The position numbers were made by a program, and so were the translations under genes. From the NCBI GenBank assembly GCA_964536375.1, contig CAZHXF010000009.1, positions 1-64,000 of the forward strand: a stretch of DNA of 64,000 nt, given 5' to 3'. Numbering within the stretch: position 1 is the first letter of the stretch; every line of letters starts with the position of its first letter. Under the pieces are notes generated by a model. The model was given only the letters and a program-made list of their open reading frames with translations, was not told the DNA's origin and ran no database searches. Below are positions 7,684 through 16,718 of this stretch, piece after piece. This stretch comes from Desulfuromonas sp964536375 (GTDB lineage: Bacteria; Desulfobacterota; Desulfuromonadia; Desulfuromonadales; Desulfuromonadaceae).

Positions 7684-9567
7684 TTAGATATGTTCATTGC
7701 CGAGAAAAACTCGTACTTTGCCAGCAATACTTTCGGCATCCAGACCATATATTTTGCGCAGTTGTTCCTGAGTCCCTTGTTGCAGTAACTGATCCGGTAA
7801 CCCAAGACGTAAAATGCGCGGATATACATTGTTTTGCTCCAGCAATTCCATTACTGCAGAACCAAAACCACCGGGCAAAACATTTTCTTCGATGGTAATG
7901 ATGTTGTGTGTCTGTTGTACTGCCGCAATTATGATATCAGTATCTAGAGGTTTTAAGAACCTGGCGTCAATTACACTTACGTCAATATCCTGCTGTGCCA
8001 GCATCTCGGCGGCATCTAATGCTGCTTGAACACAAGTACCCAACCCGATCAGTGTTGCCTTAGATCCATAACGTAACTGTTCGCCTGTACCAATTATTAA
8101 TGGTTCCACTGCTTCATTGTCAAGCGCTTCTTCGATGTTGCCACGGGGATAACGGTAAGCAAATGGTCCGCTGCTGTTAGTGGCGCTCAACATGGCACGT
8201 TTAAGTTCGTGACCATTGCGTGGAACAACAATACTTATGTTGGGCATGTGGCGTAAGTAAGATAAATCAAACACTCCATGGTGTGTTTGACCGTCGGCCC
8301 CGACCAGCCCGGCGCGATCCAGCGCAAAAGTAACGGGTAAATTCTGCAAGCAGACATCGTGCAACACATTGTCATAGGCGCGCTGTAAAAAGGTCGAATA
8401 TATGGTTACCACGGGGCGTAACCCCTCACAGGCCATGCCAGCCGCCAGAGTAACCGCATGTTGCTCGGCAATTCCAACATCATAGAAGCGTTGCGGGAAT
8501 TTTTCCGCAAAGGGCAATAACCCGGTACCGGAACTCATCGCCGCTGTAATAGCGGTTACCCGCGTATCCTGTTGTGCCAGTTCACACAAGTAGTCGCCAA
8601 ATAGTGAGGTATAGCTTGTAGCCGGTAGATTTGGACGTTCGACTACGCCGGTTTCGGGATTGAAAGGTCCAACGCCGTGAAAAAGCGAGGGATTGTCTTC
8701 GGCCGGTTTATAGCCTTTGCCTTTTTTGGTGATTACATGGACCAGCGTTGGTCCTTGTAGTTGGGCAACATTGTCCAGAGTTTTAATTAATTCAGAGATA
8801 TTGTGTCCATCAATGGGACCGACATATTCGATACCGAATGCTCCGAACAACATCCCCGGGGTGACGAAGGCTTTGAATGAATCTTCAGTGCGCCGTGCCA
8901 ACTGAATGAGGTCTTTGCCAAAGCGCGGGACGCTGTTGAGAAATATTTCGGTTTCTTTTTTAAAACGTACAAAAAAACGTGAAGTCATTTTGCGACTCAA
9001 AAAAGATGATAATGCTCCGACATTAGGTGAGATGGACATCTCGTTGTCGTTGAGGATGATTATCATGTCGCGATCCAGGCTGCCAGCATGGTTCAGTGCT
9101 TCGTAGGCCATTCCGCCGGTAAGGGATCCATCACCTATGACGGCGACCACTTTATTTTTCAGCCCTTTACTGTCGCGCGCGGCGGCCATGCCGAGGGCCG
9201 CAGAGATTGAGGTGCTGGAGTGACCGACATTGAAACAATCGTGTGGACTTTCATTACGTTTGGGAAAGCCGCTGATGCCGTCTAATTGGCGCAGAGTGTC
9301 AAATCTGTCCAGCCGCCCGGTGAGGAGCTTATGGGCATAAGCCTGATGGCCGACATCCCAGATTATTTTATCGACTGGTGAGTTGAACACATAATGCAGA
9401 GCGAGGGTCAGCTCTACCACACCTAATGAACTGGCTAAGTGCCCACCGTTTTTAGCTGTGGTGGCAATAATTTTAGCGCGCAGTTGTTCAGCTAATTCCT
9501 GTAATTCTGCCACGGAAAATTCTTTTAGTTCAGCTGGAGATGTTAGGTTTTCAAGCATTGTATTCAC
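7684..9567 (-). CDS. dxs: 1-deoxy-D-xylulose-5-phosphate synthase
   Basis: It condenses pyruvate and glyceraldehyde 3-phosphate to DXP using thiamine diphosphate, the entry step of the MEP isoprenoid pathway. The ThDP-binding motif runs from GDGSLTGG (145-152) to NDNEMSIS (173-180). The N-terminal His (GGH43LASSLG) and the VGIAEQHAVTLAAG stretch with the cofactor-activating Glu are also present. The length of 627 is normal. The start is a GTG at 9567 with AGGATAA overlapping the end of ispA; ATG 9558 is an alternative with worse spacing. It follows ispA by 12 bp in xseB-ispA-dxs, an order that is widespread in proteobacteria. Confidence 0.97.
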   Translation of the reverse strand: MNTMLENLTSPAELKEFSVAELQELAEQLRAKIIATTAKNGGHLASSLGVVELTLALHYVFNSPVDKIIWDVGHQAYAHKLLTGRLDRFDTLRQLDGISGFPKRNESPHDCFNVGHSSTSISAALGMAAARDSKGLKNKVVAVIGDGSLTGGMAYEALNHAGSLDRDMIIILNDNEMSISPNVGALSSFLSRKMTSRFFVRFKKETEIFLNSVPRFGKDLIQLARRTEDSFKAFVTPGMLFGAFGIEYVGPIDGHNISELIKTLDNVAQLQGPTLVHVITKKGKGYKPAEDNPSLFHGVGPFNPETGVVERPNLPATSYTSLFGDYLCELAQQDTRVTAITAAMSSGTGLLPFAEKFPQRFYDVGIAEQHAVTLAAGMACEGLRPVVTIYSTFLQRAYDNVLHDVCLQNLPVTFALDRAGLVGADGQTHHGVFDLSYLRHMPNISIVVPRNGHELKRAMLSATNSSGPFAYRYPRGNIEEALDNEAVEPLIIGTGEQLRYGSKATLIGLGTCVQAALDAAEMLAQQDIDVSVIDARFLKPLDTDIIIAAVQQTHNIITIEENVLPGGFGSAVMELLEQNNVYPRILRLGLPDQLLQQGTQEQLRKIYGLDAESIAGKVRVFLGNEHI

Positions 9568-9579
9568 AGTGCAGTTATC

Positions 9580-10464
9580 CTATGATGAACGGTTGATAAT
9601 ATAGTGTGAAATCAGGCGCAGTGCCTCTGCGTGTGTGCCAAAAGGAGTTAAGATCTTCAGTGCATGTTCATGCAGTTCGTTCATGCGCTGCCGGGCTGCT
9701 TTTATCCCCAACACTGCGGGATAGGTTGCTTTGCCGCGCTGTTCATCGCTGCCAATATCTTTTCCTAGTTGTTGCTGATCACCTATAACGTCGAGTATAT
9801 CATCGGCAATCTGAAAAGCTAACCCGGCATTGTTACCAAAGGCAGTAAACGCCGCGAAAGTATCCTCGTTGGCACTACCCAACAATGCGCCGCATTGAAT
9901 GGAAGCTAAGATAAGGGCACCAGTTTTGTGGTTGTGGATGTAATTGACCGTATCCAAATCTACAGTATGCCCTTCGGCTTCCATGTCGACAACTTGACCG
10001 GCGACCATGCCGGCAGCACCTGCTGCGCTGGCGATTATATGTAATACTTGGCGCTGTTGGTCACATGCCAAAGCGCTGTTAGCCGTAGACAGCGTGATAA
10101 ACGCCTGGGTCAGCAAAGCGTCACCGGCTAATATAGCAATATCCTCACCGTATACTTTGTGGTTGGTTGGTACCCCACGGCGAAAATCGTCATCATCCAT
10201 GGCGGGCAGGTCGTCGTGAATGAGCGAGTAGGTATGTAGCATCTCCATAGCGCAGGCCGCTTGCAGGGCAAGGTCGGGATTGCCACCTACTGCTTCACAG
10301 CTGGCCAGCATCAAAATCGGACGAATTCTTTTGCCTCCAGCAAAAACTGAATAATGCATTGCCTGATGTAGCTTTTGCGGTCGCGCATCTACTGGGGGCA
10401 GAAAAGATAGTAACGCCTCATCTATGCGCTGACGACATTGGGTCATATACTGTTTAAGATCCAT
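9580..10464 (-). CDS. ispA: Farnesyl/geranyl diphosphate synthase (short-chain trans-prenyltransferase)
   Basis: The enzyme condenses DMAPP, GPP and IPP into farnesyl diphosphate for quinone and undecaprenyl synthesis. The first Asp-rich motif is DDLPAMD (84-90) followed by DDDFRRG, and the second is DDILD (221-225). The GGKRIRP motif is at 43-49. The 294-residue length is typical of the IspA group. The two residues between the Asp pairs plus the aromatic at 79 (HTYSLIHDD) favour a C15 product, but chain length is inferred. The start has AGGATC 7 nt upstream. It sits 14 bp after xseB and 12 bp before dxs. Confidence 0.95.
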   Translation of the reverse strand: MDLKQYMTQCRQRIDEALLSFLPPVDARPQKLHQAMHYSVFAGGKRIRPILMLASCEAVGGNPDLALQAACAMEMLHTYSLIHDDLPAMDDDDFRRGVPTNHKVYGEDIAILAGDALLTQAFITLSTANSALACDQQRQVLHIIASAAGAAGMVAGQVVDMEAEGHTVDLDTVNYIHNHKTGALILASIQCGALLGSANEDTFAAFTAFGNNAGLAFQIADDILDVIGDQQQLGKDIGSDEQRGKATYPAVLGIKAARQRMNELHEHALKILTPFGTHAEALRLISHYIINRSS

Positions 10465-10478
10465 TGGTGATCCTGCGC

Positions 10479-10721
10479 TTATTCTATGGGCTGACTGTGA
10501 AAATTGAGCACGCTGGTTGTGAGCTTGCCATCACTGCCACGAGTTAAGCGCTCCATTTTAGTTTCTATGTTCTGTAGCGATTTTTGGCAACGTTGTACGT
10601 TTTTTACCCCATCTTCAAAAAGTTTAAAGGCCTCGTCAATGGGTAAATCTTCTTGCTCAAGGCGCAGCACACAATCTTCAAGATTATGTAGAGATTCCTC
10701 AAATGTGATCGTCTTGGCCAT
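10479..10721 (-). CDS. xseB: Exodeoxyribonuclease VII small subunit
   Basis: This small helical subunit binds the large subunit XseA and forms exonuclease VII, which degrades single-stranded DNA to oligonucleotides. The family pattern is clear: TFEESLHNLEDCVLRLE, then LPIDEAFKLFEDGV, then a CQKSLQNIE helix. The frame is open from 10766. The ATG at 10721 is chosen because it has an AGGAGAGG ribosome site and gives the usual 80-residue protein starting MAKTITFEE. It is separated from xseA by 120 bp containing a probable promoter, so xseB-ispA-dxs can be expressed on their own. Confidence 0.95.
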   Translation of the reverse strand: MAKTITFEESLHNLEDCVLRLEQEDLPIDEAFKLFEDGVKNVQRCQKSLQNIETKMERLTRGSDGKLTTSVLNFHSQPIE

Positions 10722-10807
10722 TGTTGCCCCTCTCCTGCTGTACCGAAAGTATCGACCGTTGTCCAATTAAGTATGTCAAAGCTTGAGCTGGCTTTCGTGG
10801 ATTTATG

Positions 10808-10836
10808 ATTATGGCTATATATTAGAACTGAGTCAA
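10808..10836 (-). promoter_or_regulatory. Probable sigma70 promoter for xseB-ispA-dxs-HDOD-GAF
   Basis: Read on the minus strand, TTGACT (10831-10836) is followed by exactly 17 nt and CATAAT (10808-10813), about 87 nt upstream of the xseB start. The only long gap inside this operon is here. A second TTGACA lies at 10774-10779 without an equally good -10 element. Confidence 0.5.
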
Positions 10837-10841
10837 GGCGT

Positions 10842-12104
10842 TCATGGGTCGGTGTTGGTTATTTGCTGTACTGGTTGCTGCGTATTGTCTTGTATAACTA
10901 TATGTTGCACTTTGGCTTGAACGTGGCCATCGCGAAAGCGTAAACTGATTTCATTATGTTCGTTTAACTGTTGGGCGCGCGTGATCATACTATGCTGATC
11001 GTCGATCATGGAGACAGCGACAAAACCGCGTTCAAGGGTATGTAGAGGGGATAAAGCGTTAAGTTTAGCGCTGAGCAGTCTGATTTTGTCGCTGTGGAGT
11101 TGATGTTGCCGCGCAAAAGCTGATAGCAGCCGCGTGTGGCTATTCGCTAAGCGCTGGTGTTTTATTTTGAGTAATTGCTGTGGCGAACGCAGCCGGTTGC
11201 TCAGGGCGCACAGTTGCTCATGAGCAAGATTGTATCTGTGCTGCATGGCGCGGTGCAGGCGCATAGTTAATTGATCGAGGTGCTGCTCTAAATCCTGACG
11301 ATTTTTTACTACTAACTCGGCTGCGGCACTTGGTGTTGGAGCTCTTTTGTCTGCGACAAAATCGGCAATAGTGTAATCAGTTTCATGACCGACTGCCGCA
11401 ATAATGGGTATTGTTGAGGAGTGGATGGCGCGTGCTACCACTTCGCTATTGAATGATTGCAGATCCTCTAAAGAGCCGCCGCCGCGCCCGACAATTAACA
11501 CATTGGCTTGGGCGTGCTGATTAAATTCATCAATAGCGGTTGCGATTTCGGCGGCGGATTGTTCCCCCTGTACCAGCACGGGACACAGAATTATGCGTAC
11601 CCCGGCAGCCCTTCTGGTTAACACATTCATAATGTCATGAATAGCGGCTCCGGTGGCGGAAGTGACAACGCCAATGGTGGTCGGATGCTCAGGGAGTTGT
11701 TGCTTATGCGCATCAGAGAACAGCCCTTCATCTTCTAGTCGTCGCTTCAGCTGTTCGAAGGCGAGTTGCAGGCTGCCCAGCCCCTCAATCTCCATACTCT
11801 CATTGATAAATTGCACATCCCCGCGTTGACTGTATAGCGATATACGCCCGCGGCAGATGACCTGCTGACCATTGTCTGGGGTGAAAGCAACTCTGCGGTT
11901 GTGGATGCGAAACATGGCGCAGCGTAGCTGGCTGCGGCTATCTTTCAGGGTGAAATACCAGTGGCCGGAAGCTGGTATCGACATATTGGAAATTTCGCCG
12001 CATAACCAGATCTGGGCAAAATTGTCTTCCAGTGTATCCTTGATCAATTCAGTTGCCGCTGAGATGGTTAATATCGGTGGAGAATTTAGCGCTGCTGAGG
12101 TCAT
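10842..12104 (-). CDS. xseA: Exodeoxyribonuclease VII large subunit
   Basis: The catalytic subunit of exonuclease VII. An N-terminal OB-fold (about 10-110) contains the family stretch VWLCGEISN-like IWLCGEISNMSIPASGHWYFTLKD. The catalytic domain follows with GVVTSATGAAIHDI, then DVLIVGRGGGSLEDL-like VLIVGRGGGSLEDLQSFN, AAVGHETDYTIADFVADKRAPTPSAAAEL, and a long coiled-coil region. The C-terminal ERGFVAVS element is the usual domain that contacts XseB. The length is 420 residues. It starts 29 bp after the upstream deacetylase gene, so it may also be read from the ftsE promoter. The start has AGGAC 7 nt upstream. Confidence 0.95.
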   Translation of the reverse strand: MTSAALNSPPILTISAATELIKDTLEDNFAQIWLCGEISNMSIPASGHWYFTLKDSRSQLRCAMFRIHNRRVAFTPDNGQQVICRGRISLYSQRGDVQFINESMEIEGLGSLQLAFEQLKRRLEDEGLFSDAHKQQLPEHPTTIGVVTSATGAAIHDIMNVLTRRAAGVRIILCPVLVQGEQSAAEIATAIDEFNQHAQANVLIVGRGGGSLEDLQSFNSEVVARAIHSSTIPIIAAVGHETDYTIADFVADKRAPTPSAAAELVVKNRQDLEQHLDQLTMRLHRAMQHRYNLAHEQLCALSNRLRSPQQLLKIKHQRLANSHTRLLSAFARQHQLHSDKIRLLSAKLNALSPLHTLERGFVAVSMIDDQHSMITRAQQLNEHNEISLRFRDGHVQAKVQHIVIQDNTQQPVQQITNTDP

Positions 12105-12133
12105 TATTGTCCTGTGACTATTGATGTCGCTGC

Positions 12134-13171
12134 CTAATGTACCAGTTGTGATGCTGGTACAATTTCAAGGTTCAACGTGTCCAGTTTGTTGCTGAATTCG
12201 GTTAAGGCGGCAATAGTTTCTGGGTAGGGGTGACAGATGCCAATGGCGCTGTGTGCGGTTGTTGCTACCCTGATCAGTTTGTCCAGTTGGTGCAGGATCT
12301 TAGTAACATCGCGCTCGTTATCCAAAAAGACATCGCGTTTCGCTGTTGGTATCCCCAGCCGCTGTGCTTCGTGGTAAGCCACAGAGCTGCCTATAGTCAA
12401 ACTGTCGACAAAAAACAGTTGCTGTTTTTTTATTTCCGCCAAGATTATATCCATTTTATCTGCGTTTTGGGTGAACGCAGAGCCCATGTGATTGTTAACT
12501 CCGCTGGCGTAGGGGATGAGGGTGAGTAGCTTTTGCGTTATGCTAATTAACTCTGCATCAGTTTGATTGGTAAACAGGGCTAATTGCCCAGGGTTGTTTT
12601 GCGGGTAGTTGATTGGTTCCATGGGCAGATGAACCATGATTTCGTGCTGGCGCTCATGGGCCAATTCCATCATTTGAGCGGAGTATCGTTCGCCGGGAAT
12701 GATAGCGCAGGTTATGGGGATCTCCAGATTAATTGCTGCACTGCTATTATTAAAGTTCAGCCCCAGATCATCGATTATTATGGCGATTCGTGGTGTGGTG
12801 TCAGTGGGCACAATGTTTAACGGGACTTCAGTATTAGGAGGTATTTGCTGCAATGGGTTGTCAGGGTAATGTGGATTGGGCGGTATTTGCTCCAGCGGGG
12901 GAGTTGCCGGAGTAGTTGCTGGTGGTGCTGGCCAGTTAGTGACAATAAATAGCCCGACCAGAACAATAGTACATAAAAATACTGCTGCCAGTGCTATGCG
13001 CAGCTGGTTATTGGGGTGGTTGGTTGGTGGCTGCGTACTAGAGCCAGTTTTTTTACCAGCCTTGCCCGGAGTCTTTTTTTTGATACTTTTTCCATTTTTG
13101 GTGGACGTAGTTATCTTGGGTTTAGGATGGTGTTTAGTTGCTGTGCTTGGTTTTGGTGTTTTAGCTGACAT
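12134..13171 (-). CDS. Divergent polysaccharide deacetylase (YibQ family), membrane-anchored
   Basis: The protein is a divergent polysaccharide deacetylase domain on a periplasmic stalk. Residues 1-52 are Lys/Thr/Pro-rich and cytoplasmic. One membrane helix spans 57-77. A Pro-rich linker (80-122) holds two copies of a PL-x-QIPPN repeat. The catalytic-like domain (126-345) has IIIDDLG (132-138), MVHLPMEP with H181, NNHMGS (226-231) and a late CHPYPET (313-319), the expected acid, His and substrate-loop positions. E. coli YibQ is encoded next to envC; here envC, ctpA and this gene are consecutive, which supports a shared role in peptidoglycan remodelling. The substrate is not established. The start lacks a strong ribosome site. 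Confidence 0.85.
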   Translation of the reverse strand: MSAKTPKPSTATKHHPKPKITTSTKNGKSIKKKTPGKAGKKTGSSTQPPTNHPNNQLRIALAAVFLCTIVLVGLFIVTNWPAPPATTPATPPLEQIPPNPHYPDNPLQQIPPNTEVPLNIVPTDTTPRIAIIIDDLGLNFNNSSAAINLEIPITCAIIPGERYSAQMMELAHERQHEIMVHLPMEPINYPQNNPGQLALFTNQTDAELISITQKLLTLIPYASGVNNHMGSAFTQNADKMDIILAEIKKQQLFFVDSLTIGSSVAYHEAQRLGIPTAKRDVFLDNERDVTKILHQLDKLIRVATTAHSAIGICHPYPETIAALTEFSNKLDTLNLEIVPASQLVH

Positions 13172-13192
13172 AATGGTATGACTTAGCTTTCT

Positions 13193-14572
13193 TTATTGTT
13201 TAACAGACTGGGAGTTTAACCGGCCTACGTGCTGCAACCCGCGCAATAAATCCACAGCGCGTGACAGCTGGTAATCGTCTTTTGTAGCAATGTTCTGCAC
13301 CGTTGCTTTTGGAGTTTGCTTAGCTGCAGGAAGTGCAGTGCCCAGCTTGCCATCGCTTGCGGCAAGGTGATTATCTAAATCCTGTTCGCGGATGTTATCT
13401 TCATAAGCTGCTGTCCATGTTGCCTGCGGTGCTGTGATGTCAGGGGTAATGCCACGTGCTTGGATTGAGGTGCCATTGGGGGTGAAATAATTTGCCGTTG
13501 TCAGGCGCAATGCCGACTCATTTTCCAACGGAATTACGCTTTGCACCGATCCCTTGCCAAAACTCTGGGTACCTAAAACTATGGCGCGCTTATGATCTTG
13601 CAGTGCTCCGGCAACTATTTCGGCGGCACTGGCACTGCCACCATTGATCAATATTACTATGGGGTATTCTGGCGAGTTATCTGCGTTGCCGTTACTGGCC
13701 CGATAGGTGAAATTGTCTTTTTCCTGGCGTCCTCTGGTGGAAACAATTTCCCCACTGTTCAGAAACAGTTTGGTAACCTTAACCGCCTGATCTAATAACC
13801 CTCCAGGGTTGTTGCGCAGATCGAGTACCAAACCAACCAGAGGGGCATTATTTTGTTTCTCCAACTCCACAAGGGCTTTGTTAAGCTCTGCACTGGTATG
13901 ATCTTGAAACTGAACAATACGAACATAGCCCAACCCTGGTTGAAAGAGCTGGCTTTTAATGCTATCGACATGAATTACTTCTCGTTGCATGGTGAATTCC
14001 AGCGGCTGGTTGCCGGGTGAGCGTACAATGGAAATTTTTATACTTCCACCAACCGGGCCACGCATCATTTTAACCGCATCAGATATGCTAATATCTTTTA
14101 TGAACTTGTTATCGATCTGGATGATTTTGTCGCCAGCTTTTACTCCTGCGCGATCAGCTGGGGTGTCAGCTATGGGGGCGATGACGGTTATCATATGCTC
14201 TTGTACGGTTATTTCAATACCCAGCCCATTGAATTCACCACTGGTTTCAATTTCCAGTTCTGAGTACATATCCTGAGTAAGATACGAAGAGTGCGGATCT
14301 AGTTCGGCAAGCATGCCGCGAATGGCTCCCTGTACCAGAGTGCCCATGCTGGGTGCTGCAACATGATTTTTTTTTATTAAATATAGGACATCACTGAACA
14401 GATTGAGTTGCTCGTAGTCGCTGGTTTTTACAGCCTTGTTTTGCTCAGCTGCTACAGCAAAAAGCGGCAGCGTAAGTTGTAGTAGACAACTGAGGATTGT
14501 TAAAGTCATAAACGCTTTACTTCCCCAGCTCAAGTTGATTTTTCTATGCTGAGGTGCAAGTTTAACGGGCAT
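13193..14572 (-). CDS. ctpA: S41 family C-terminal processing protease (CtpA)
   Basis: A periplasmic carboxyl-terminal processing serine protease. It has a signal peptide or anchor (SKAFMTLTILSCLLQLTLPLFAVAA), a PDZ domain (about residues 115-200, with FNGLGIEI and ADRAGVKAGDKIIQI), then the S41 domain. The catalytic Ser-Lys pair lies in GGSASAAE and FGKGSVQ. The Ser and Lys are 25 residues apart (S315 and K340 from this start), as in Prc/CtpA. The frame extends to a TTG at 14593, but ATG 14572 has AAGGAAA at 7 nt and gives 459 residues. It sits between envC and the YibQ-type gene. Proteases of this family tune murein hydrolases in other bacteria, which suits this position; the substrate here is inferred. 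Confidence 0.93.
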   Translation of the reverse strand: MPVKLAPQHRKINLSWGSKAFMTLTILSCLLQLTLPLFAVAAEQNKAVKTSDYEQLNLFSDVLYLIKKNHVAAPSMGTLVQGAIRGMLAELDPHSSYLTQDMYSELEIETSGEFNGLGIEITVQEHMITVIAPIADTPADRAGVKAGDKIIQIDNKFIKDISISDAVKMMRGPVGGSIKISIVRSPGNQPLEFTMQREVIHVDSIKSQLFQPGLGYVRIVQFQDHTSAELNKALVELEKQNNAPLVGLVLDLRNNPGGLLDQAVKVTKLFLNSGEIVSTRGRQEKDNFTYRASNGNADNSPEYPIVILINGGSASAAEIVAGALQDHKRAIVLGTQSFGKGSVQSVIPLENESALRLTTANYFTPNGTSIQARGITPDITAPQATWTAAYEDNIREQDLDNHLAASDGKLGTALPAAKQTPKATVQNIATKDDYQLSRAVDLLRGLQHVGRLNSQSVKQ

Positions 14573-14628
14573 ACTTATTTCCTTAAAATTCAAGGGCTGG
14601 AGTAAAGTTTATGGTCGATCGGTGCTTA

Positions 14629-15822
14629 TCAGTGTTTTTGTAGCCAATCTCGGGGGTTGAGTGGGGTGCTGGCGTGGCGAATTTCTAGATAGTAGCTGTC
14701 GCGCCCCTCAAAGCCGGAGGTGGTGACAACCTCACCCTTTTCTACAATTGTTCCTACTGGTAGAGTTAGCTGTGCTGCTTGGGCATACAAACTGTAATAT
14801 TTGGAACCATGGTCGATAATTATCAGATTGCCATAGCCTTTGAAGGAAGAGGCAAAGGCGATTCTTCCCGCCCATATGGCTTTGATTTTAGTGCCAGCAA
14901 TGGCGGCAATTGTCACACCATTATTTTTGTGTTGCCCGCCAAAGTTTTTGTCTCTCTGGGTGCCAAAATTAGTGCGCACAGCTCCGGAAGATGGCCAAGG
15001 GATTTGCCCTTTGGCTGCTGCAAAATATTGCCCAGAGGGTACGTAGATACTAGATTTTTTTTGTTCTAAATTCTGTACTAACGTTGTCATACGCACAGAG
15101 CGATCTTCTAGCTCTTTAAGTAATGCGTGCAGTGTTGTAGCATCTCGGCGGATTTTTTTAACCATAGTGTTGCGCTGGTTCCTGTTTTGTGCCAGCTGGT
15201 GCTTTTGCTCTTTTTGTCGATTCAGGATCTCTTTCTGTTGGTCTATGCGTGTTTCCAGTTCTAACTCTGCTTGACGAAACTGCTGCATACGCTGCCGGTA
15301 ACTACTGAGAAGTTTTTTGTCGTGTGCAGATATCCGACCGAGAAAAGTCAGATTCTCCGCCAGTTCCAGCGGTGTTTCGGTGGAAAAAATAAGTCGCAGA
15401 GAACTCATGTCGCCGCTGGTGTACAGCGCGCTCAGCCGTTTTTCAACATCCTTTTGCGAACGGCCAAGGATTGTGCTGTAGCGACCTATTTTATCTTTAA
15501 GTAGCGCAATCTCCTGGCGCGACTGTTTAACCGTGTCGACTGCAGTTTTAAGAGAGTCATCGTTGCTCGCTATTTTACGCTCAAGTCGTTCTAGCTGCTG
15601 TAGCGCACTTTTTTCCGCAGCTCGCTTTTCCTGGAGCTGATCTGCTGTTTTTGAAATTTGTTGTTTTACTTGTATTAACGAATCGCGCTTATCTTCTAGC
15701 TCACTTGCCGTTGCTTGCGAACACTGGCTAGAGAAAGCTGTGACCACGAAAATAATTATCAGGGTAAAAGCACTAATCGCTGCACGGGGTTTTCTGCTGC
15801 AAAGCTGAGATAGTCTGACCAT
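14629..15822 (-). CDS. envC: EnvC-like murein hydrolase activator with degenerate LytM domain
   Basis: EnvC proteins link FtsEX to activation of septal amidases in the periplasm. A signal/anchor segment (about 15-35) precedes a long coiled coil (roughly 40-260) and a C-terminal LytM/M23 domain (about 285-395). The zinc site is lost: the HxGxD motif reads HKNNGVT with Asp replaced by Thr, and the HxH motif reads YYLEIR. That is the EnvC pattern, as opposed to an active endopeptidase. The C-terminal NPRDWL resembles the E. coli EnvC end. ATG 15822 begins one base after the ftsX stop, so translation is coupled. An in-frame TTG at 15837 would add five residues. The order ftsE-ftsX-envC leaves little doubt about the partner. 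Confidence 0.9.
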   Translation of the reverse strand: MVRLSQLCSRKPRAAISAFTLIIIFVVTAFSSQCSQATASELEDKRDSLIQVKQQISKTADQLQEKRAAEKSALQQLERLERKIASNDDSLKTAVDTVKQSRQEIALLKDKIGRYSTILGRSQKDVEKRLSALYTSGDMSSLRLIFSTETPLELAENLTFLGRISAHDKKLLSSYRQRMQQFRQAELELETRIDQQKEILNRQKEQKHQLAQNRNQRNTMVKKIRRDATTLHALLKELEDRSVRMTTLVQNLEQKKSSIYVPSGQYFAAAKGQIPWPSSGAVRTNFGTQRDKNFGGQHKNNGVTIAAIAGTKIKAIWAGRIAFASSFKGYGNLIIIDHGSKYYSLYAQAAQLTLPVGTIVEKGEVVTTSGFEGRDSYYLEIRHASTPLNPRDWLQKH

Positions 15823-15823
15823 G

Positions 15824-16717
15824 CTAAATCCGTACAAATTTACGCAGGGGTAAAAGACTGCCTATCAGTCCGAGAAATAAACCGAGCAGGATAATGCCAC
15901 CCTGATATTCAAGGGGCAAAAATTGGATATTTTCTACTGTTTCTGTGGTTAACAGGGCGGCGAGGCCATTTTTAAGAAAGAAATAGTATAGGACATGGCA
16001 CCCTCCCAGCGCGATAGTCGCGCCAATGGCTCCCTGTAATGCCCCTTCCGCCATAAAAGGTGTTTTGATAAACATTGGGGTCGCACCAATTAGACCCATG
16101 ATTTCTAACTCATCGCGGCGGGCATAAATGGTGAGCTTGATGGTGTTGGAGATGATAAACAGGGTGGCAAAAATTAAAAAACCACCAGCCATGGTGCCGG
16201 TTAATTTAAGTAAAAAGATGAATGCATCATAGCGATCCAGCCACTCTTGACCGTAGCGAAAGTTGTGAAAATCGGCATTGCTTTTCAGCAGGTCAACCAA
16301 GCGTTCTGTTCCTGTGCGCGAGCGTGCCGATTCTGTCAGGCTTATCTCCAGCGATGCTGGTAATATCTCCGGCATCAGTCCTTCCAGGAGGTCACCATTT
16401 TGTCCCAGTCTGGCTTGGAAGCGTTCGAAAGCCTGCTGTTGCGATACATAAGTGATCTGTTCGATGTCGGGATACTGCTGGATTTCATCCATCCACGCTT
16501 GTAATTTTTGCTCGCTGGGTACTTGATCCAGATAAACGACGACCTGAATATCACGACTCCATTCGCGGGCTAAACTCTGTATATTCAGTACAATCAGGGT
16601 GAAGAAGGACAGTAGCATCAGGGCAATCGCGACGGTACCTATGGTAGCACTACACAGTAACGGGTTTTGGCGCATACTGAACATGGTGCGCTGAAAAAAA
16701 TAACGAAGCCGTTCCAT
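15824..16717 (-). CDS. ftsX: Cell division protein FtsX
   Basis: The permease-like membrane partner of FtsE. It transmits cytoplasmic ATP hydrolysis to the periplasmic EnvC. A short cytoplasmic N-terminus (MERLRYFFQRT) leads into membrane segment 1. An extracytoplasmic domain with the usual QVVVYLD and EQITYVSQQQAFERFQ features follows, then three C-terminal membrane segments. The frame is open further upstream (to 16783) inside ftsE. ATG 16717 is chosen because it directly follows the ftsE stop (TAA then T then ATG) and matches family starts, giving 297 residues. Confidence 0.93.
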   Translation of the reverse strand: MERLRYFFQRTMFSMRQNPLLCSATIGTVAIALMLLSFFTLIVLNIQSLAREWSRDIQVVVYLDQVPSEQKLQAWMDEIQQYPDIEQITYVSQQQAFERFQARLGQNGDLLEGLMPEILPASLEISLTESARSRTGTERLVDLLKSNADFHNFRYGQEWLDRYDAFIFLLKLTGTMAGGFLIFATLFIISNTIKLTIYARRDELEIMGLIGATPMFIKTPFMAEGALQGAIGATIALGGCHVLYYFFLKNGLAALLTTETVENIQFLPLEYQGGIILLGLFLGLIGSLLPLRKFVRI

Positions 16718-16718
16718 A

